Assembly (NCBI GenBank): GCA_035649575.1
Contig: DASRJH010000031.1
Coordinates: forward strand, 1-64,000
Length of the DNA: 64,000 nucleotides
Reading direction: 5' to 3'
From: DASVAL01 sp035649575
Lineage (GTDB): Bacteria; Planctomycetota; UBA1135; UBA2386
How positions within the stretch are numbered: the stretch's first letter is position 1; every line of letters starts with the position of its first letter. The notes beneath the pieces were generated by a model. The model had not been told where the DNA came from. It was given only the letters and a program-made list of their open reading frames with translations, and ran no database searches. Shown here piece by piece: positions 45,767 through 55,705 of this stretch. Both the position numbers and the translations under genes were made by a program.

Positions 45767-46756
45767 TCAGCCGCCCTGCAACCTGCGGCCTGCTTCCTCG
45801 ACGTCGCCCTTGCTGCCGAGGTAGAGCGGCGTGCGCTCGTGCAGCTTTCTCGGCGTGATGTCGAGGATGCGCTGCCGGCCGTCGGTCGCCGCACCACCGG
45901 CCTTCTCGCAGACGAAAGCGAGCGGCGCATTCTCGTAGAGCAGGCGCAGCTTGCCCTCGGGCTTCTTGACCTCGCCGGGATACATGTAGATGCCGCCCTT
46001 CAACAGCGTGCGGTGGAAGTCCCCGACCAAGGCCCCCGCGTAGCGCGCCGCACGCTTTCCGACCTTCGTCTCCTGCCGGCGGAACGCGCGCACCATGGCC
46101 TGCGTGTTCTGATCCCACTTCAACTCGTTCGACTCGTTGACGGCGTAGGAGCCTTCGCCCTCGGGGATCCTCAAGTCGGGGTGCGTGAGGAAGAACGTGC
46201 CGATCGAGCGGTCGAGCGTGAAACCGTTCACGGGACCACCGGCCGTGTAGACGAGCATCGTGCAGGGCCCGTAGAGCACGTAGCCCGCGGCGATCAGATC
46301 GCGTCCTGGCTGCAGGAAGTCGCCGAGCGTCGGTTTGCCTTCGACGGACAGCCGGCGGTAGACGCCGAAGATCGTGCCCATCTGGCCCGCGACGTCGACG
46401 TTGCCCGAACCGTCGAGCGGATCGACCGAGATCACGTATTTGCCACCCTCGCCCCCCGGCAGCAGGTGGATGTCGTCCATCTCCTCGCTCGCGATGCCGG
46501 ACACCATCGGGATGTTCTCGAACACCTGGATGATGACGTCGTTGCTGATGACGTCGAGCGCGCGCACGTTCTCGTCCTGCACGTTCGTGGTGCCCGTGTA
46601 GCCGAGCTTGCCGATGAAGCCCGCGCGCATGATCTCGCTGGCCAGCATGCGCGCGGCGAGGCTGAAGCGATTGAGCACGGTCGACAGGCCTCCGCTCGCT
46701 TTGGCGTTGGCCTGGTCGCGGAAGAACTGTTCGCTGAGTGTGAGACGATTGGTCAT
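45767..46756 (-). CDS. fbp: Fructose-1,6-bisphosphatase class 1
   Basis: 329 aa. It hydrolyses fructose-1,6-bisphosphate to fructose-6-phosphate in gluconeogenesis. Class I signatures: ASEEMDD, VDPLDGSGNVD (Mg ligands), YAGALVGDFHRTLLKGGIYMYP and GGAATDGRQRILDITP. The length is normal. It is the last gene of the minus-strand run from moaC, 49 bp after the membrane protein gene. Confidence 0.95.
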   Translation of the reverse strand: MTNRLTLSEQFFRDQANAKASGGLSTVLNRFSLAARMLASEIMRAGFIGKLGYTGTTNVQDENVRALDVISNDVIIQVFENIPMVSGIASEEMDDIHLLPGGEGGKYVISVDPLDGSGNVDVAGQMGTIFGVYRRLSVEGKPTLGDFLQPGRDLIAAGYVLYGPCTMLVYTAGGPVNGFTLDRSIGTFFLTHPDLRIPEGEGSYAVNESNELKWDQNTQAMVRAFRRQETKVGKRAARYAGALVGDFHRTLLKGGIYMYPGEVKKPEGKLRLLYENAPLAFVCEKAGGAATDGRQRILDITPRKLHERTPLYLGSKGDVEEAGRRLQGG

Positions 46757-46805
46757 CGGGGGCGACGCTCGAGAGACTTCGCATTCAAGCGAAGTGCTCT
46801 GTGAC

Positions 46806-48656
46806 TCACAACGGCATCACCAAGACAGGTTGGTCCGATCCCGCTTCGAACAGACGCCCAGTGCCCAGGAGGTCCTTGCCAAGGCGCACCAAGACGACCG
46901 TCTCCACTTCGACCGAGAGCAGCGGCGAACGGCTGCCGTCCGCGGCTTCCACCTGCAGCGTTGCGCCGGCCGCCGCCGGCCAGAGCACGAGGCGGGCACC
47001 GTCGGCGCAAGCGCCGATCTCGCGAGCCTGGGCCGGTCGGGTTGGCCGTTCGCCGCGGCCACGCCGCCAGTAGAGCCGCATGCTGTCGCCGCCCGGGCGG
47101 CCGTTGTCGACGAACGGCAGGTCGAAGCGCGCGACCTCGACCAGGTCGAGCCGCGGATCGAAATCGGCACGAAAGAGCCTGCCGCAGGCGTGCGGCAGGC
47201 TCGGATCCACGGCGAACTGCACGGGATTGTCGACGACGAAGCGGACTCGTTGCGCATCGAGCCAGGCGTCGAGTGCCGATGCCTGCAGGGCAAAGAACGC
47301 GCGCGCATCGACGACGCCGTCGAGGTTGAGGATCGCATGCCGCCGCTGCGGTGCTGCGAGCACATCGGCGTGGAACGTGACGATGCCCGAGTTGAAGCAG
47401 CCGACGCGTTCGCCCGCGGGCAACACGAGGTCGAGGTGTCGGCCCGCCATCGTCATCTCGGTCTGGCCCAGCAGCGGCTCGGGTGCCACGCGCGGCCAAT
47501 CGACGATCTGGGCGATCGCGAACACGGCCAACATCCACCGCAGGCGGCCCACGTGCAGCAGCGCAGCGGCCGCGCCGGCGGCGAGTGGCGCCACGTAGTA
47601 GTCGCGCGGATACCAGCGCACGGCCCAATGCAGGGCCGTGATCGCGAGCAGTCCGAGGCCGAACCAGAGCAGGGCGCTCGGCATGCCGCGGCGACGCCGT
47701 GCGGGCAGCAACGCGAGCCACACGGCCGCGAACGCTGGCACGGCAAGGTCGCCGGCGCCGAGTGCTTTGGCGATCCCCACGAGCAGGAGTGGCAGCAGAC
47801 GCAACGACGCCGGCCACCAGGGCCGCACGACGGCGAACACGAGCAGACCCCAGCCCATTGCGGAGGCGAGCGCGAACGGGCCGCCGAGCAGCACCGGCCG
47901 CAGGAACCACCAGCATCGCGCGAGCCAGCCCTCGCCTGCGGGATCGTCGAGCGCCTGGTTGTGATGCCAGAGCCAGGCCATCGGCAACGCCGAGTCGGCC
48001 AGCAGCCCGCCGCCGAGAACCATGTTCGCGCCGCACGAGATCGCGAGGCAGAGCGCGGGCACGAACGCGGCGCGCCACGGGCGCCCTTCACAGCGCACGA
48101 GCGACAGCCCGGCAACGACGGCGAGCAGATCCGTGCGCGCGAGCACCGCGAGCACCGACAACACCGCGAACGCGCTTGCCGAGCCGCGGCGGCGGAGCCA
48201 CAGACCCACCGCCGCGAGACAGGCGAGGGCCGTTTCCTGGCCGTTCTGGCATTCGCGTACGAGCAATGGGTTGCCGAGCCAGCAGAGTCCGGTGCAGAGA
48301 CCGCGGAACCGATCGCGCGTGCCGAGCCAGAGCCACAGCGCCGCGAGACAATGCAGGCCGAAGCCGAGCCACGCGGCGACGACCGGCAGAGCAGCAGCGC
48401 CGAACAGCCACGCGACGGGCACGAGACAGAGGCTCCAGAGCAGCTGCACGCCGCTCGTCGAAACACCGTCGCTGACCATCGGACCGCGTCCCGCGGCGAC
48501 GTTGGCGGCCCACGTGAACTCGTAGAACGCGTCGTCGCGCAGCCGATTCGCTGCATCGGGTACGAGCGCCAGCCCATGCCAGAGCCCGAAGATCGCGGCC
48601 GCTCCGGCCGCGGCGAGGGCGAGGCCTGTTCCGCGCCTCGACGAGCGCAGCTGCAT
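46806..48656 (-). CDS. Polytopic membrane protein, GT-C glycosyltransferase-like
   Basis: 616 aa with about ten transmembrane helices up to ~430 and a soluble C-terminal domain (~430-616). The first external loop carries DDAFYEFTWAANVAAGRGP (acidic pair in loop 1, the GT-C hallmark), and the SGVQLLWS motif follows. GT-C enzymes use polyprenyl-phosphate sugars for envelope glycosylation; the donor and acceptor are unknown. ATG 48656 overlaps the upstream hydrolase stop (TGATG). Confidence 0.75.
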   Translation of the reverse strand: MQLRSSRRGTGLALAAAGAAAIFGLWHGLALVPDAANRLRDDAFYEFTWAANVAAGRGPMVSDGVSTSGVQLLWSLCLVPVAWLFGAAALPVVAAWLGFGLHCLAALWLWLGTRDRFRGLCTGLCWLGNPLLVRECQNGQETALACLAAVGLWLRRRGSASAFAVLSVLAVLARTDLLAVVAGLSLVRCEGRPWRAAFVPALCLAISCGANMVLGGGLLADSALPMAWLWHHNQALDDPAGEGWLARCWWFLRPVLLGGPFALASAMGWGLLVFAVVRPWWPASLRLLPLLLVGIAKALGAGDLAVPAFAAVWLALLPARRRRGMPSALLWFGLGLLAITALHWAVRWYPRDYYVAPLAAGAAAALLHVGRLRWMLAVFAIAQIVDWPRVAPEPLLGQTEMTMAGRHLDLVLPAGERVGCFNSGIVTFHADVLAAPQRRHAILNLDGVVDARAFFALQASALDAWLDAQRVRFVVDNPVQFAVDPSLPHACGRLFRADFDPRLDLVEVARFDLPFVDNGRPGGDSMRLYWRRGRGERPTRPAQAREIGACADGARLVLWPAAAGATLQVEAADGSRSPLLSVEVETVVLVRLGKDLLGTGRLFEAGSDQPVLVMPL

Positions 48657-49444
48657 CAGCGACCTCGCAGGAACTCGCCGACGCGGCCGCCGACGGGTCC
48701 CCCTCTCGCGAGCGACAGGTCGTTGTGTCCGGCACCGGGCACCACGACCAGCTCCGCGGGACCCGCGCACAACGCACGCAGCTTCTCGCCGAACTCGCAG
48801 GGCACGATCGTGTCGGCATCGCCGTGCACGATCAGCACGGGACAACGCACGCGCGGCGCGAGGACGGCGTTGTCGAAGCGGTGGCGCATCAGCGCCGACA
48901 CGGGCAGCCACCAGAACTGGCGCTGCGCGATCTCGACGAGCGACGTCGGCGGCGCGCGCAGCAGACACCGCGCGGCTCTCCCGTTCGCGGCCACGTGCAT
49001 CGCGCAGCACGTTCCGAGCGAGCTGCCACCGACCACGAACGGCACCTGCAGTTTGCGTGCGAGCGCCTCCGCGTCGGCCGCGACCGCGTCCGCCATCGCG
49101 AGGATCGACTCGACGCCGGGTTTCCCGGCGCTCGAGCCGTAGCCCGGATACTCACCCGACACGACGGCGACGCCGTGCTCCGCCAGCTCGGCGACCTGCC
49201 ACGCGGCGCTGTGCAGGTCTTCCCCGTTGCCGACGAAGAACGCGAGCACAGCTCTAGGCTGCTCGGGCACGCGCCGCACGGCGCGGAATCCGAGGCCCCC
49301 GTGCCCCTTCAGCGAGAACACCTCGACGCCCGGAGTGTCGACACCGCGGTCGCCGCGACCCGCACCCGGGAAGGTGATGCGATCCTGCTGCCACCACACG
49401 AGTGCCACGATCAGTGCGTAGCCGACCAGCGCGCAGAGCAGCAT
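48656..49444 (-). CDS. Membrane-anchored alpha/beta hydrolase
   Basis: 262 aa. One N-terminal transmembrane helix (~1-20, MLLCALVGYALIVALVWW). Alpha/beta-hydrolase features: oxyanion strand AVLAFFVGNGEDLHS, nucleophile elbow VGGSSLGT (GxSxG with Ser), acid DADTIVP, and His GAGHND. This resembles the BEM46/ABHD13 group. In-frame GTG codons at 49453 and 49465 are alternative starts. It is adjacent to asd and coupled to the membrane protein gene. Confidence 0.85.
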   Translation of the reverse strand: MLLCALVGYALIVALVWWQQDRITFPGAGRGDRGVDTPGVEVFSLKGHGGLGFRAVRRVPEQPRAVLAFFVGNGEDLHSAAWQVAELAEHGVAVVSGEYPGYGSSAGKPGVESILAMADAVAADAEALARKLQVPFVVGGSSLGTCCAMHVAANGRAARCLLRAPPTSLVEIAQRQFWWLPVSALMRHRFDNAVLAPRVRCPVLIVHGDADTIVPCEFGEKLRALCAGPAELVVVPGAGHNDLSLARGGPVGGRVGEFLRGR

Positions 49445-49467
49445 TTGGATCACGCGGCGACGCACGC

Positions 49468-50463
49468 CTACACGAGTTCGGCGATCTGCACCGCGTTGAG
49501 CGCCGCACCCTTGCGCAGCTGGTCCCCGACGACCCAGAACGTGAGCCCCGGCGTGAGCACGCGCCCGATCCGCAGCCGCCCGACCGCGACGGGATCCCGC
49601 CCCGCCATCGTGTTGGGCATCGGATACACCTTCGCGGCCGGATCGTCGGCGAGCTCGACGCCTGGGGCACGAGCGAGCAGCTCGCGCGCCGCCGCGACCG
49701 ACAGCTCCTGCTCGAGCTGGACCGCGACCGACTCGCTGTGGCAGCGTTCGACCGGCACGCGCACGCACGTTGCGTCGACGCGCAGGGCAGGCAGACCCAT
49801 GATCTTGCGCGTCTCGAACTGCATCTTGTCCTCTTCCTTCGTGTAGCCGTCGGCCATGAAGACATCGACCTGCGGGAACAGGTTGAACGCGAGCGACTGC
49901 GGCAAGACGCGCGGCGGCATTGCTTCACCGCGCAGCGCCGCGGCCGTACTGTCGCGCAGTTCGAGCATCGCCTGCTGCCCCGCGCCCGAGGCCGCCTGGT
50001 AGGTCGAGACGACGACGGCCCGCAACCCCGCGGCGCGATGCAGCGGCCACAGCGCCAGCACCAGGATGATCGTCGAGCAGTTCGGATTCGCGATGATGCC
50101 GCGGTGTCCACGCGATGCGGCCGCGTTCACTTCGGGCACGACGAGCGGCACGCCCGGATCCATGCGGAAGGCCGAGCTGTTGTCGACAACGATGGCCCCG
50201 CTCGCCGCGGCGAGTGGCGCCTGCTCGCGCGAGGTCGAAGAACCGGCCGAGAACAACGCGACCTCGACGCCGCGGAACGAATCGCGCCCGAGCGCCTCGA
50301 CTGGCAACGACTCGCCGCGGAACTGCAGGCGCTGGCCCGCCGAACGCGGCGACGCGTACAGGCGCAACTGCCGGATCGGGTAGTTGCGCGCGGCCAGCAC
50401 GGCCAACAGGTCCTTGCCGACCGCGCCGGTCGCACCGACGATCGCGACGTTGCGCGGGTTCAC
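49468..50463 (-). CDS. asd: Aspartate-semialdehyde dehydrogenase
   Basis: 331 aa. It reduces aspartyl phosphate to aspartate semialdehyde, the branch point to lysine, threonine, methionine and diaminopimelate. Features: NADP-binding VAIVGATGAVGKDLL, active-site Cys in IIANPNCSTI, STYQAASGAGQQAM, and the His region RVPVERCHSESV. GTG 50463 overlaps the moaC stop (GTGA), supporting the start. Confidence 0.95.
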   Translation of the reverse strand: MNPRNVAIVGATGAVGKDLLAVLAARNYPIRQLRLYASPRSAGQRLQFRGESLPVEALGRDSFRGVEVALFSAGSSTSREQAPLAAASGAIVVDNSSAFRMDPGVPLVVPEVNAAASRGHRGIIANPNCSTIILVLALWPLHRAAGLRAVVVSTYQAASGAGQQAMLELRDSTAAALRGEAMPPRVLPQSLAFNLFPQVDVFMADGYTKEEDKMQFETRKIMGLPALRVDATCVRVPVERCHSESVAVQLEQELSVAAARELLARAPGVELADDPAAKVYPMPNTMAGRDPVAVGRLRIGRVLTPGLTFWVVGDQLRKGAALNAVQIAELV

Positions 50464-50981
50464 GAGGGAGCTCCTGAACGGTTCCACTCGCCCGACTTGC
50501 CGCCCGACTTGTGCAACAAGCGCACGTTCTCGATCGAAGCACCGCGGCAGCGCGCCTTGACCATGTCGTAGACGGTCAACGCGGCCACGGAGGCTGCCAC
50601 GAGCGCCTCCATTTCCACGCCGGTCGCCGCGACCGTCGTGGCCTCGGCCTGGATCCGCACCGCGTCGGCGCCGGCCGGCGCGAACTCGATCGTCACGCTG
50701 CCGAGCTGCAGGTTGTGGCACAGCGGAATGAGCCGCGCGGTATCCTTGGCGGCCTGGATGCCCGCGATGCGGGCGACTGCGAGCCCCTCCCCCTTCGGCA
50801 GCGTGCCCGCCATCAGGACCGCGAGCACCTGCGCGTCGAGGCGAACGGTCGCCTCGGCAACAGCCCGGCGGGCCGTGGGCGGCTTGCGCGAAACGTCGAC
50901 CATGCTGGCCCGACCCTGCGCATCGAGATGCGACAACGGGCCCGCGACAGGGGCCGGATCGGGAATTCTGGGCTCGGCCAC
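50460..50981 (-). CDS. moaC: Cyclic pyranopterin monophosphate synthase MoaC
   Basis: 173 aa. It converts the MoaA product to cyclic pyranopterin monophosphate. Motifs: SHLDAQGRASMVDVSRK, KGEGLAVARIAGIQAAKDT, IPLCHNL (substrate phosphate and pterin site), GVEMEALVAASVAALTVYDMVKA and LLHKSGGKSGEW. GTG 50981 is just before the conserved start. Unusually linked to asd rather than other mo-cofactor genes. Confidence 0.94.
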   Translation of the reverse strand: MAEPRIPDPAPVAGPLSHLDAQGRASMVDVSRKPPTARRAVAEATVRLDAQVLAVLMAGTLPKGEGLAVARIAGIQAAKDTARLIPLCHNLQLGSVTIEFAPAGADAVRIQAEATTVAATGVEMEALVAASVAALTVYDMVKARCRGASIENVRLLHKSGGKSGEWNRSGAPS

Positions 50982-51220
50982 ACCACGAGCGTAGCGCCGC
51001 CGGCCCACGCGTCCGCGCACGGCCAGGGAAAACTATTTCCGCAACCAGCCCGTGACAACGTATAGGTGCTGTTGGTGGCACTGCGACCCCTCGGTCCTCC
51101 GGGCAGGTCGGTCCCGCCGCGGACGACTGCTCGGTGCGGTTTCGATTGCACCCGAGGTCCCGGAGTGGCCGATCTGAACCCAGGGACCAGGCCTGGCAGG
51201 CCGATCTCTCCCGGAACCGT

Positions 51221-53581
51221 ATGCAACAATCGAAATCGCCGCACCTGTTCGTCCGTGCCCGCCTCCTTCCCTGGTTGTTCGCCGCCGCGATGTCCGCGGG
51301 ACTGTGCGCCCAGACCGATGACCAGATCCTCGCCATCCTGCAGCAGGCAGAAGCGGCACCGGTCGCGCAGATCTACGAGTTCGGCAGCCAGGTGGCCGAG
51401 CTCTCTCCCGACGCCAACACGGATGCCTTCCGGGACACCGTGATCCGCGTCGCGAGGAAGAGCGGCACCGACAAGGCCCGACTGTGCGCCGCCGTGGCGA
51501 TCAAGTCCATCAGGCAAGACGACGTCTACGGCAAGGACGTGCTCGAGCTGCTGAAGCCGGTCGCCACCGCCAAGACGACTGCCGAGGACGTGCGCGCGGG
51601 CGTCATGACGGTGTTCGGTGAGCAGCGCCTCTTCAACACCCGCATCACTCCCGACGTGCGCACCATCGTCGAAGCGAACTGCAAGGACGAGCTCACAGCC
51701 CCACTCGTGCGCATCGAAGCGGCCTTGGCGCTCTGGAACATCGGCAGCAACGAGCAGATGGCAACGGCCAAGCAGGTGCTCGAGCAGTTCCTGCAGTCGA
51801 GCGACCACGAGCTCAAGGTGCGCGGCGCTCTCGCGCTAGCCGAGTTCAACATCGAGGGCGGCCCGGCCTGGAACGTCCTGCGCGAGATCCGCGACCAGCC
51901 GACCGACGCGGGCCGCAGGGCGCGTCTCTTCCTGCAGCGCGGCGAGGAGCGCCGCAAGTTCGCCGACTTGCTCAACCGCGTGATCGAACGCAACGAGAGC
52001 GGCGATGCAGATCCGGCCGATGCCAACTCCTATGCAGTCCTGAGCGAGCTGCGCCGCCGCATCAAGACACAGTACTTCAACGGCAGCGAAGTCACGGACG
52101 AGGAACTCATCCAGTTCGCGGCGAAGGGCATGCTCGAGGGCCTCGACCCGCACAGCACGTATTTCACGGGTGACGAGTACAAGCGCTTCTTCTTCGATCT
52201 CCACCGCGAGTACGGCGGCATCGGCGCATTCGTCAACTTCGACCAGGACAACGACTTCTCGATCGTGCGCCCGATCTACTCGGGGCCTGCCTACAAAGCC
52301 AGCATGCGCAGCGGCGACAAGATCCTCGAGGTCGACGGCTGGGAGACCGCGCAACACACCACCGACGAGATCATCAGCCGCCTCAAGGGCCGCCCCGGGA
52401 CCCCGGTCGTGCTCAAGTTCTTCCGGCCGGGCTTCCAGGAGCCCCAGGACATCACGATCGTGCGACAGCAGATCTCGGTGCCGGCCGTCAACTGGGCCAT
52501 GGTGCCGGGCGACATCGGCTACGTCGAGCTGATCAACTTCAGCGCCAACCTGACGACGGAACTGCGCACCGCGTTGTCCGATCTGCAGCGCAAGGGTGCG
52601 CTGGGCATCGTGCTCGACGTGCGCAACAACACGGGCGGCCTGCTGATGCAGGCCAGCGACGTGGTCGAGCAATTCCTCGAGGGCAAGAAGCTCGTCGTCT
52701 TCACGCAGGGCCCCTCCGAGCCGCGGCGCGACTACTTCACGTCGTCGACGCCGCGCGAGGTCTGCACCTTGCCGCTTTGTGTGCTGACGAACAACCTGTC
52801 GGCATCGGCCAGCGAGATCACGGCCGGCGCCCTGCAGGAGCACCAGCGCGCGGTCATCGTCGGCCAGCGAACGTTCGGCAAGGGCACCGTGCAGAACCTC
52901 TTCCCGCTCTCGACGGAGCCCGAGGAGAAGTTCGAGGACCTCAACAACGACCGCGTCTGGCAGGAGGGCGAGCCGTACACTGACCGCAACAAGAACGGCA
53001 AGTACGACTTCGGCGCGCACATGAAGCTCACCGTCGCGAAGTACTACTTCCCGGTGAGCCTGCGCAGCCCTCACCGCGAGTTCAACAAGGAAGGGCGCAT
53101 CGCCGATCCCAACTGGGGAGTGACACCCGACCGCATCGTCGACCTGCTCGAGCACAAGCCCGAAGACGCTTGGAAGAACGCCGCTGTCTACGCGCTGCTC
53201 AAGAAGAGTGTGTTCCGCGAATACGTGAAGAATCACATGTCCGCGAACGAGGCGCTGTTCCGCCAGCTCGCAGATGGCGACGACGGGAACCCGTCGAAGT
53301 ACCCGGATTTCGCGAGCTTCTACCAGGGCCTGAACACGAAGCTGAGCGAGGACGACGTGCGGCGCTGGGTGCGCTACGAAGTGCGCGACCAGGTCAGCGA
53401 CCTGCGCGGTGCCGTGTATCCGGGTCTGCGCGCGCTCGGCGATCCGCAGGAGGACGCCCAACTGCAGGAGGCCGTGCGCACGCTGCTCAAGCAGACGGGC
53501 AAGGACATCCGCGACATCGCCGCCTACAAGAACGTGCTCAAGATCAAGTTCGACGACGCGCAACGCACGTCGGCGAAGTAG
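51221..53581 (+). CDS. S41 C-terminal-processing peptidase with an N-terminal HEAT-like region
   Basis: 786 aa with a signal peptide (~1-31). Residues ~35-260 form helical HEAT-like repeats (LVRIEAALALWNIG, LKVRGALALAEFNI), unusual for the family. A PDZ domain (~330-430, AYKASMRSGDKILEVDGW) and the S41 catalytic core follow, with the Ser-Lys dyad in NNLSASASEITAGAL and RTFGKGTVQ. A C-terminal helical extension (~640-786) ends in Lys. It cleaves misfolded or tagged envelope proteins by family. ATG 51221 is chosen for the signal peptide. Confidence 0.9.
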   Translation: MQQSKSPHLFVRARLLPWLFAAAMSAGLCAQTDDQILAILQQAEAAPVAQIYEFGSQVAELSPDANTDAFRDTVIRVARKSGTDKARLCAAVAIKSIRQDDVYGKDVLELLKPVATAKTTAEDVRAGVMTVFGEQRLFNTRITPDVRTIVEANCKDELTAPLVRIEAALALWNIGSNEQMATAKQVLEQFLQSSDHELKVRGALALAEFNIEGGPAWNVLREIRDQPTDAGRRARLFLQRGEERRKFADLLNRVIERNESGDADPADANSYAVLSELRRRIKTQYFNGSEVTDEELIQFAAKGMLEGLDPHSTYFTGDEYKRFFFDLHREYGGIGAFVNFDQDNDFSIVRPIYSGPAYKASMRSGDKILEVDGWETAQHTTDEIISRLKGRPGTPVVLKFFRPGFQEPQDITIVRQQISVPAVNWAMVPGDIGYVELINFSANLTTELRTALSDLQRKGALGIVLDVRNNTGGLLMQASDVVEQFLEGKKLVVFTQGPSEPRRDYFTSSTPREVCTLPLCVLTNNLSASASEITAGALQEHQRAVIVGQRTFGKGTVQNLFPLSTEPEEKFEDLNNDRVWQEGEPYTDRNKNGKYDFGAHMKLTVAKYYFPVSLRSPHREFNKEGRIADPNWGVTPDRIVDLLEHKPEDAWKNAAVYALLKKSVFREYVKNHMSANEALFRQLADGDDGNPSKYPDFASFYQGLNTKLSEDDVRRWVRYEVRDQVSDLRGAVYPGLRALGDPQEDAQLQEAVRTLLKQTGKDIRDIAAYKNVLKIKFDDAQRTSAK

Positions 53582-53584
53582 TAG

Positions 53585-53629
53585 CGCACCAGAAACGCCG
53601 CCGCGGGGCTCATTGCCTGTTTCGGTGCG
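53585..53629. terminator. Hairpin between convergent protease and SGNH-like genes
   Basis: cgcaccagaaac pairs with gtttcggtgcg (one bulge, 22-nt loop). It sits in the 65-bp gap between converging stops and could terminate both transcripts, though no T-tract is visible. Confidence 0.45.
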
Positions 53630-53646
53630 GTCTGTCCCCGCCCAGC

Positions 53647-55008
53647 CTAGAGCCCGAGCGTGAGGCGGGCGCCGCGGCTCATCGCGAGGCCTTGCAACGG
53701 CGGCAGCGGAGCACCTTGCGAGTCGTCGATGAGCCACTGGCAGAACAACTGCCCACCCGCGAGCGACGGCACGTTAGGAATCGGCAGGGACTCGATGCGC
53801 ACGCCGAGCGGCGAGGTCACGCTGAGCCACACGGGCAGACCGGTCGACGGGTCGACGAGCAACGTGCAGGCGCCGACGATCGGCAGCTGCGCAGCCGCGC
53901 CCGAGAACCACAGCGCCGCGATCGACTGCGGCGCCGCGGACTCGACGCCGATCCGGAAGTTCAGGTTGCCGAGCGTGGGCAGGCCATTGCTGCGCATGAC
54001 CGGAACCCCCGAAGTCCCGCTGCAGCCGGCCCCATAGATCGTGAACGACGCGGTGGTCCCGCCGCCAAGATACCACGGCACCGTGAGGTTGTTCGTGGTG
54101 AAGAACTGCTGCAGCAGGTTCGCGACCTTGGCGCGACCCGAGGGGCTCGGGTGCGTGCCATCGGGTTGCACGTCGGCGCAGAGCCAGACGAGGCCATCGC
54201 TGCGCGGCGTGGTGCCATCGGTCCACAGGTAGGGACCCCAACCGAGCCAGGGTGCCAGCACGGTCCCTTGCTGCGGATCGCAGTTGAGCTGCGGATCGCC
54301 GTTGATCTGCTGCTCGATGAGCCACTTCACTGCGAAGCCGGACTCGTAGGCGTAGGGCTCGGGGTTGAGGCTCGTGGTCGCATAGCCTGCGTAGGTGCGG
54401 CTGCTGCAGAAACAGAGCTGCACGTTCGGGTAGCGCGCACGGATGTTGCGCGCGATCTGGGCCAGCAGGCCCTGCAGCTGCGTCGAAGCACCAGGGAACC
54501 CGCCCGTGACGCCGGCGATCGCTTCCTTGAGCCACACGACCTGCACCTGCTGCGGCGTCACGCCCGCGTTGGCGAGGCGTTGGTCGACCACGGTCCAGAA
54601 GTTCGCATTGGGGTTCGCGACGATGACCGCATCCTGACCCCCCTGCGCGCCGTCGACGATCGTCACCGCGGGGTTCTTGTTGGGGTCGCCATTCGCGGTC
54701 ACGATCCAGGTCGAGTACTCCTGCGTCGTGTTCGACATGCCGATCGACAGCAGCACGATGCGGCCACCGACAGCAGGAAGGCCAGCGGCATCGCGCGGCA
54801 CGACGAGCGAACGCGCGGTGACGCCCAGCGCCTGATGCGCGGGCGGCGGCGTGTTCGCGCCATTGCCATAGAGACCCCCAGTGAGACCCTGATACGTACC
54901 GATGCCGAGGTCCATCAGCGGCACGGCCCCGATCGACGTGTTGTTGCAGTTCTGCGCGGGAACGCTCACGGCGGTGACGAGCACGGCCGACAACCAGGTA
55001 GTGTTCAT
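53647..55008 (-). CDS. Secreted SGNH/sialate-esterase-like protein with a shared C-terminal domain
   Basis: 453 aa with a signal peptide (~1-19, MNTTWLSAVLVTAVSVPAQ). The body has SGNH-like features: IVLLSIGMSNTTQEY (candidate Gly-x-Ser nucleophile region) and DGTHPSPSGRAKVANLL (catalytic Asp-x-x-His). A transition at YLGGGTTASFTIYGAGCSG leads into a ~130-residue C-terminal domain with GLPTLGNLNFRIGVES and SLPIPNVPSLAGGQLFCQW, the same domain as in the Kelch protein at 44246-45751. Substrate unknown; likely acts on extracellular polysaccharide esters. Confidence 0.8.
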   Translation of the reverse strand: MNTTWLSAVLVTAVSVPAQNCNNTSIGAVPLMDLGIGTYQGLTGGLYGNGANTPPPAHQALGVTARSLVVPRDAAGLPAVGGRIVLLSIGMSNTTQEYSTWIVTANGDPNKNPAVTIVDGAQGGQDAVIVANPNANFWTVVDQRLANAGVTPQQVQVVWLKEAIAGVTGGFPGASTQLQGLLAQIARNIRARYPNVQLCFCSSRTYAGYATTSLNPEPYAYESGFAVKWLIEQQINGDPQLNCDPQQGTVLAPWLGWGPYLWTDGTTPRSDGLVWLCADVQPDGTHPSPSGRAKVANLLQQFFTTNNLTVPWYLGGGTTASFTIYGAGCSGTSGVPVMRSNGLPTLGNLNFRIGVESAAPQSIAALWFSGAAAQLPIVGACTLLVDPSTGLPVWLSVTSPLGVRIESLPIPNVPSLAGGQLFCQWLIDDSQGAPLPPLQGLAMSRGARLTLGL

Positions 55009-55073
55009 GGGCTCAGCGACCAGCGGGTGGCAGGCAGGCAAGAGCTTACCGCGCCCAGCCACCAACCGCGGGG

Positions 55074-55705
55074 TCAGACGTAGGACGGATACGTGGCGTC
55101 GTACATCTGGGCTCGCACCGCGCTCTCGATGTCGTCTGGCCGCGGCACCGTGGCCAGGCCCTCTTCGTAGGCGACCGTCGCCACGGCCGCGGCGATGCGC
55201 GTCGACACGTGGCGCAGCTCCGACAGCGGTGGGAACAGCAGTCCCTGCTCGAGCGACGACTCTTCGACGAGCCCCGCGAGCGTGCGGGCCGCCGCATGGA
55301 ACATCGCATCGGTGATGGACCGCGCACCGGCGACGATCGCGCCGAGGCCGAGGCCCGGGAAGACGTAGGCGTTGTTGCACTGGCCCGGCACGAACCTGCG
55401 ACCATCCAACTCGACCGGCGCGAACGGGCTGCCGCTCGTGAACACCGCGGTGCCGTTCGACCATCGACAGGCCTGCTCCGCCGGTGCTCGTTCCGGTCCT
55501 GCAGGCTCACGAGATAGATGCACTGCTCGATCGCGCTCGTCTTCTGGCGGAAGCTCTCGAGCACGCGCGCCATTTGTTCCTGCTGCGTCAGCACGCGCGG
55601 CGGCAGCAGCCCGTGCAGCCCGAGCGCGTCGCGTTCGGCTGCGGTGAATGCGGTCCCTTTGTTGAGCCGAGGGTCGTGCAGGTAGTCGATCGGACGCAAC
55701 GGCAT
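55074..55705 (-). pseudogene. Malic enzyme pseudogene, internally deleted and frameshifted
   Basis: From ATG 55705 the frame reads malic-enzyme N-terminal sequence (LNKGTAFTAAERDALGLHG, then YLVSLQDRNE). Near ~55497 it becomes nonsense, and a different frame resumes with the C-terminal part (APAEQACRWSNGTAVFTSGSPF, PGQCNNAYVFPGLGLG, ending at 55074). The missing middle is about 350 residues, including the active-site Lys and NAD-binding domain, and the two parts are out of frame. The remaining 632 bp cannot encode an enzyme. Confidence 0.85.
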
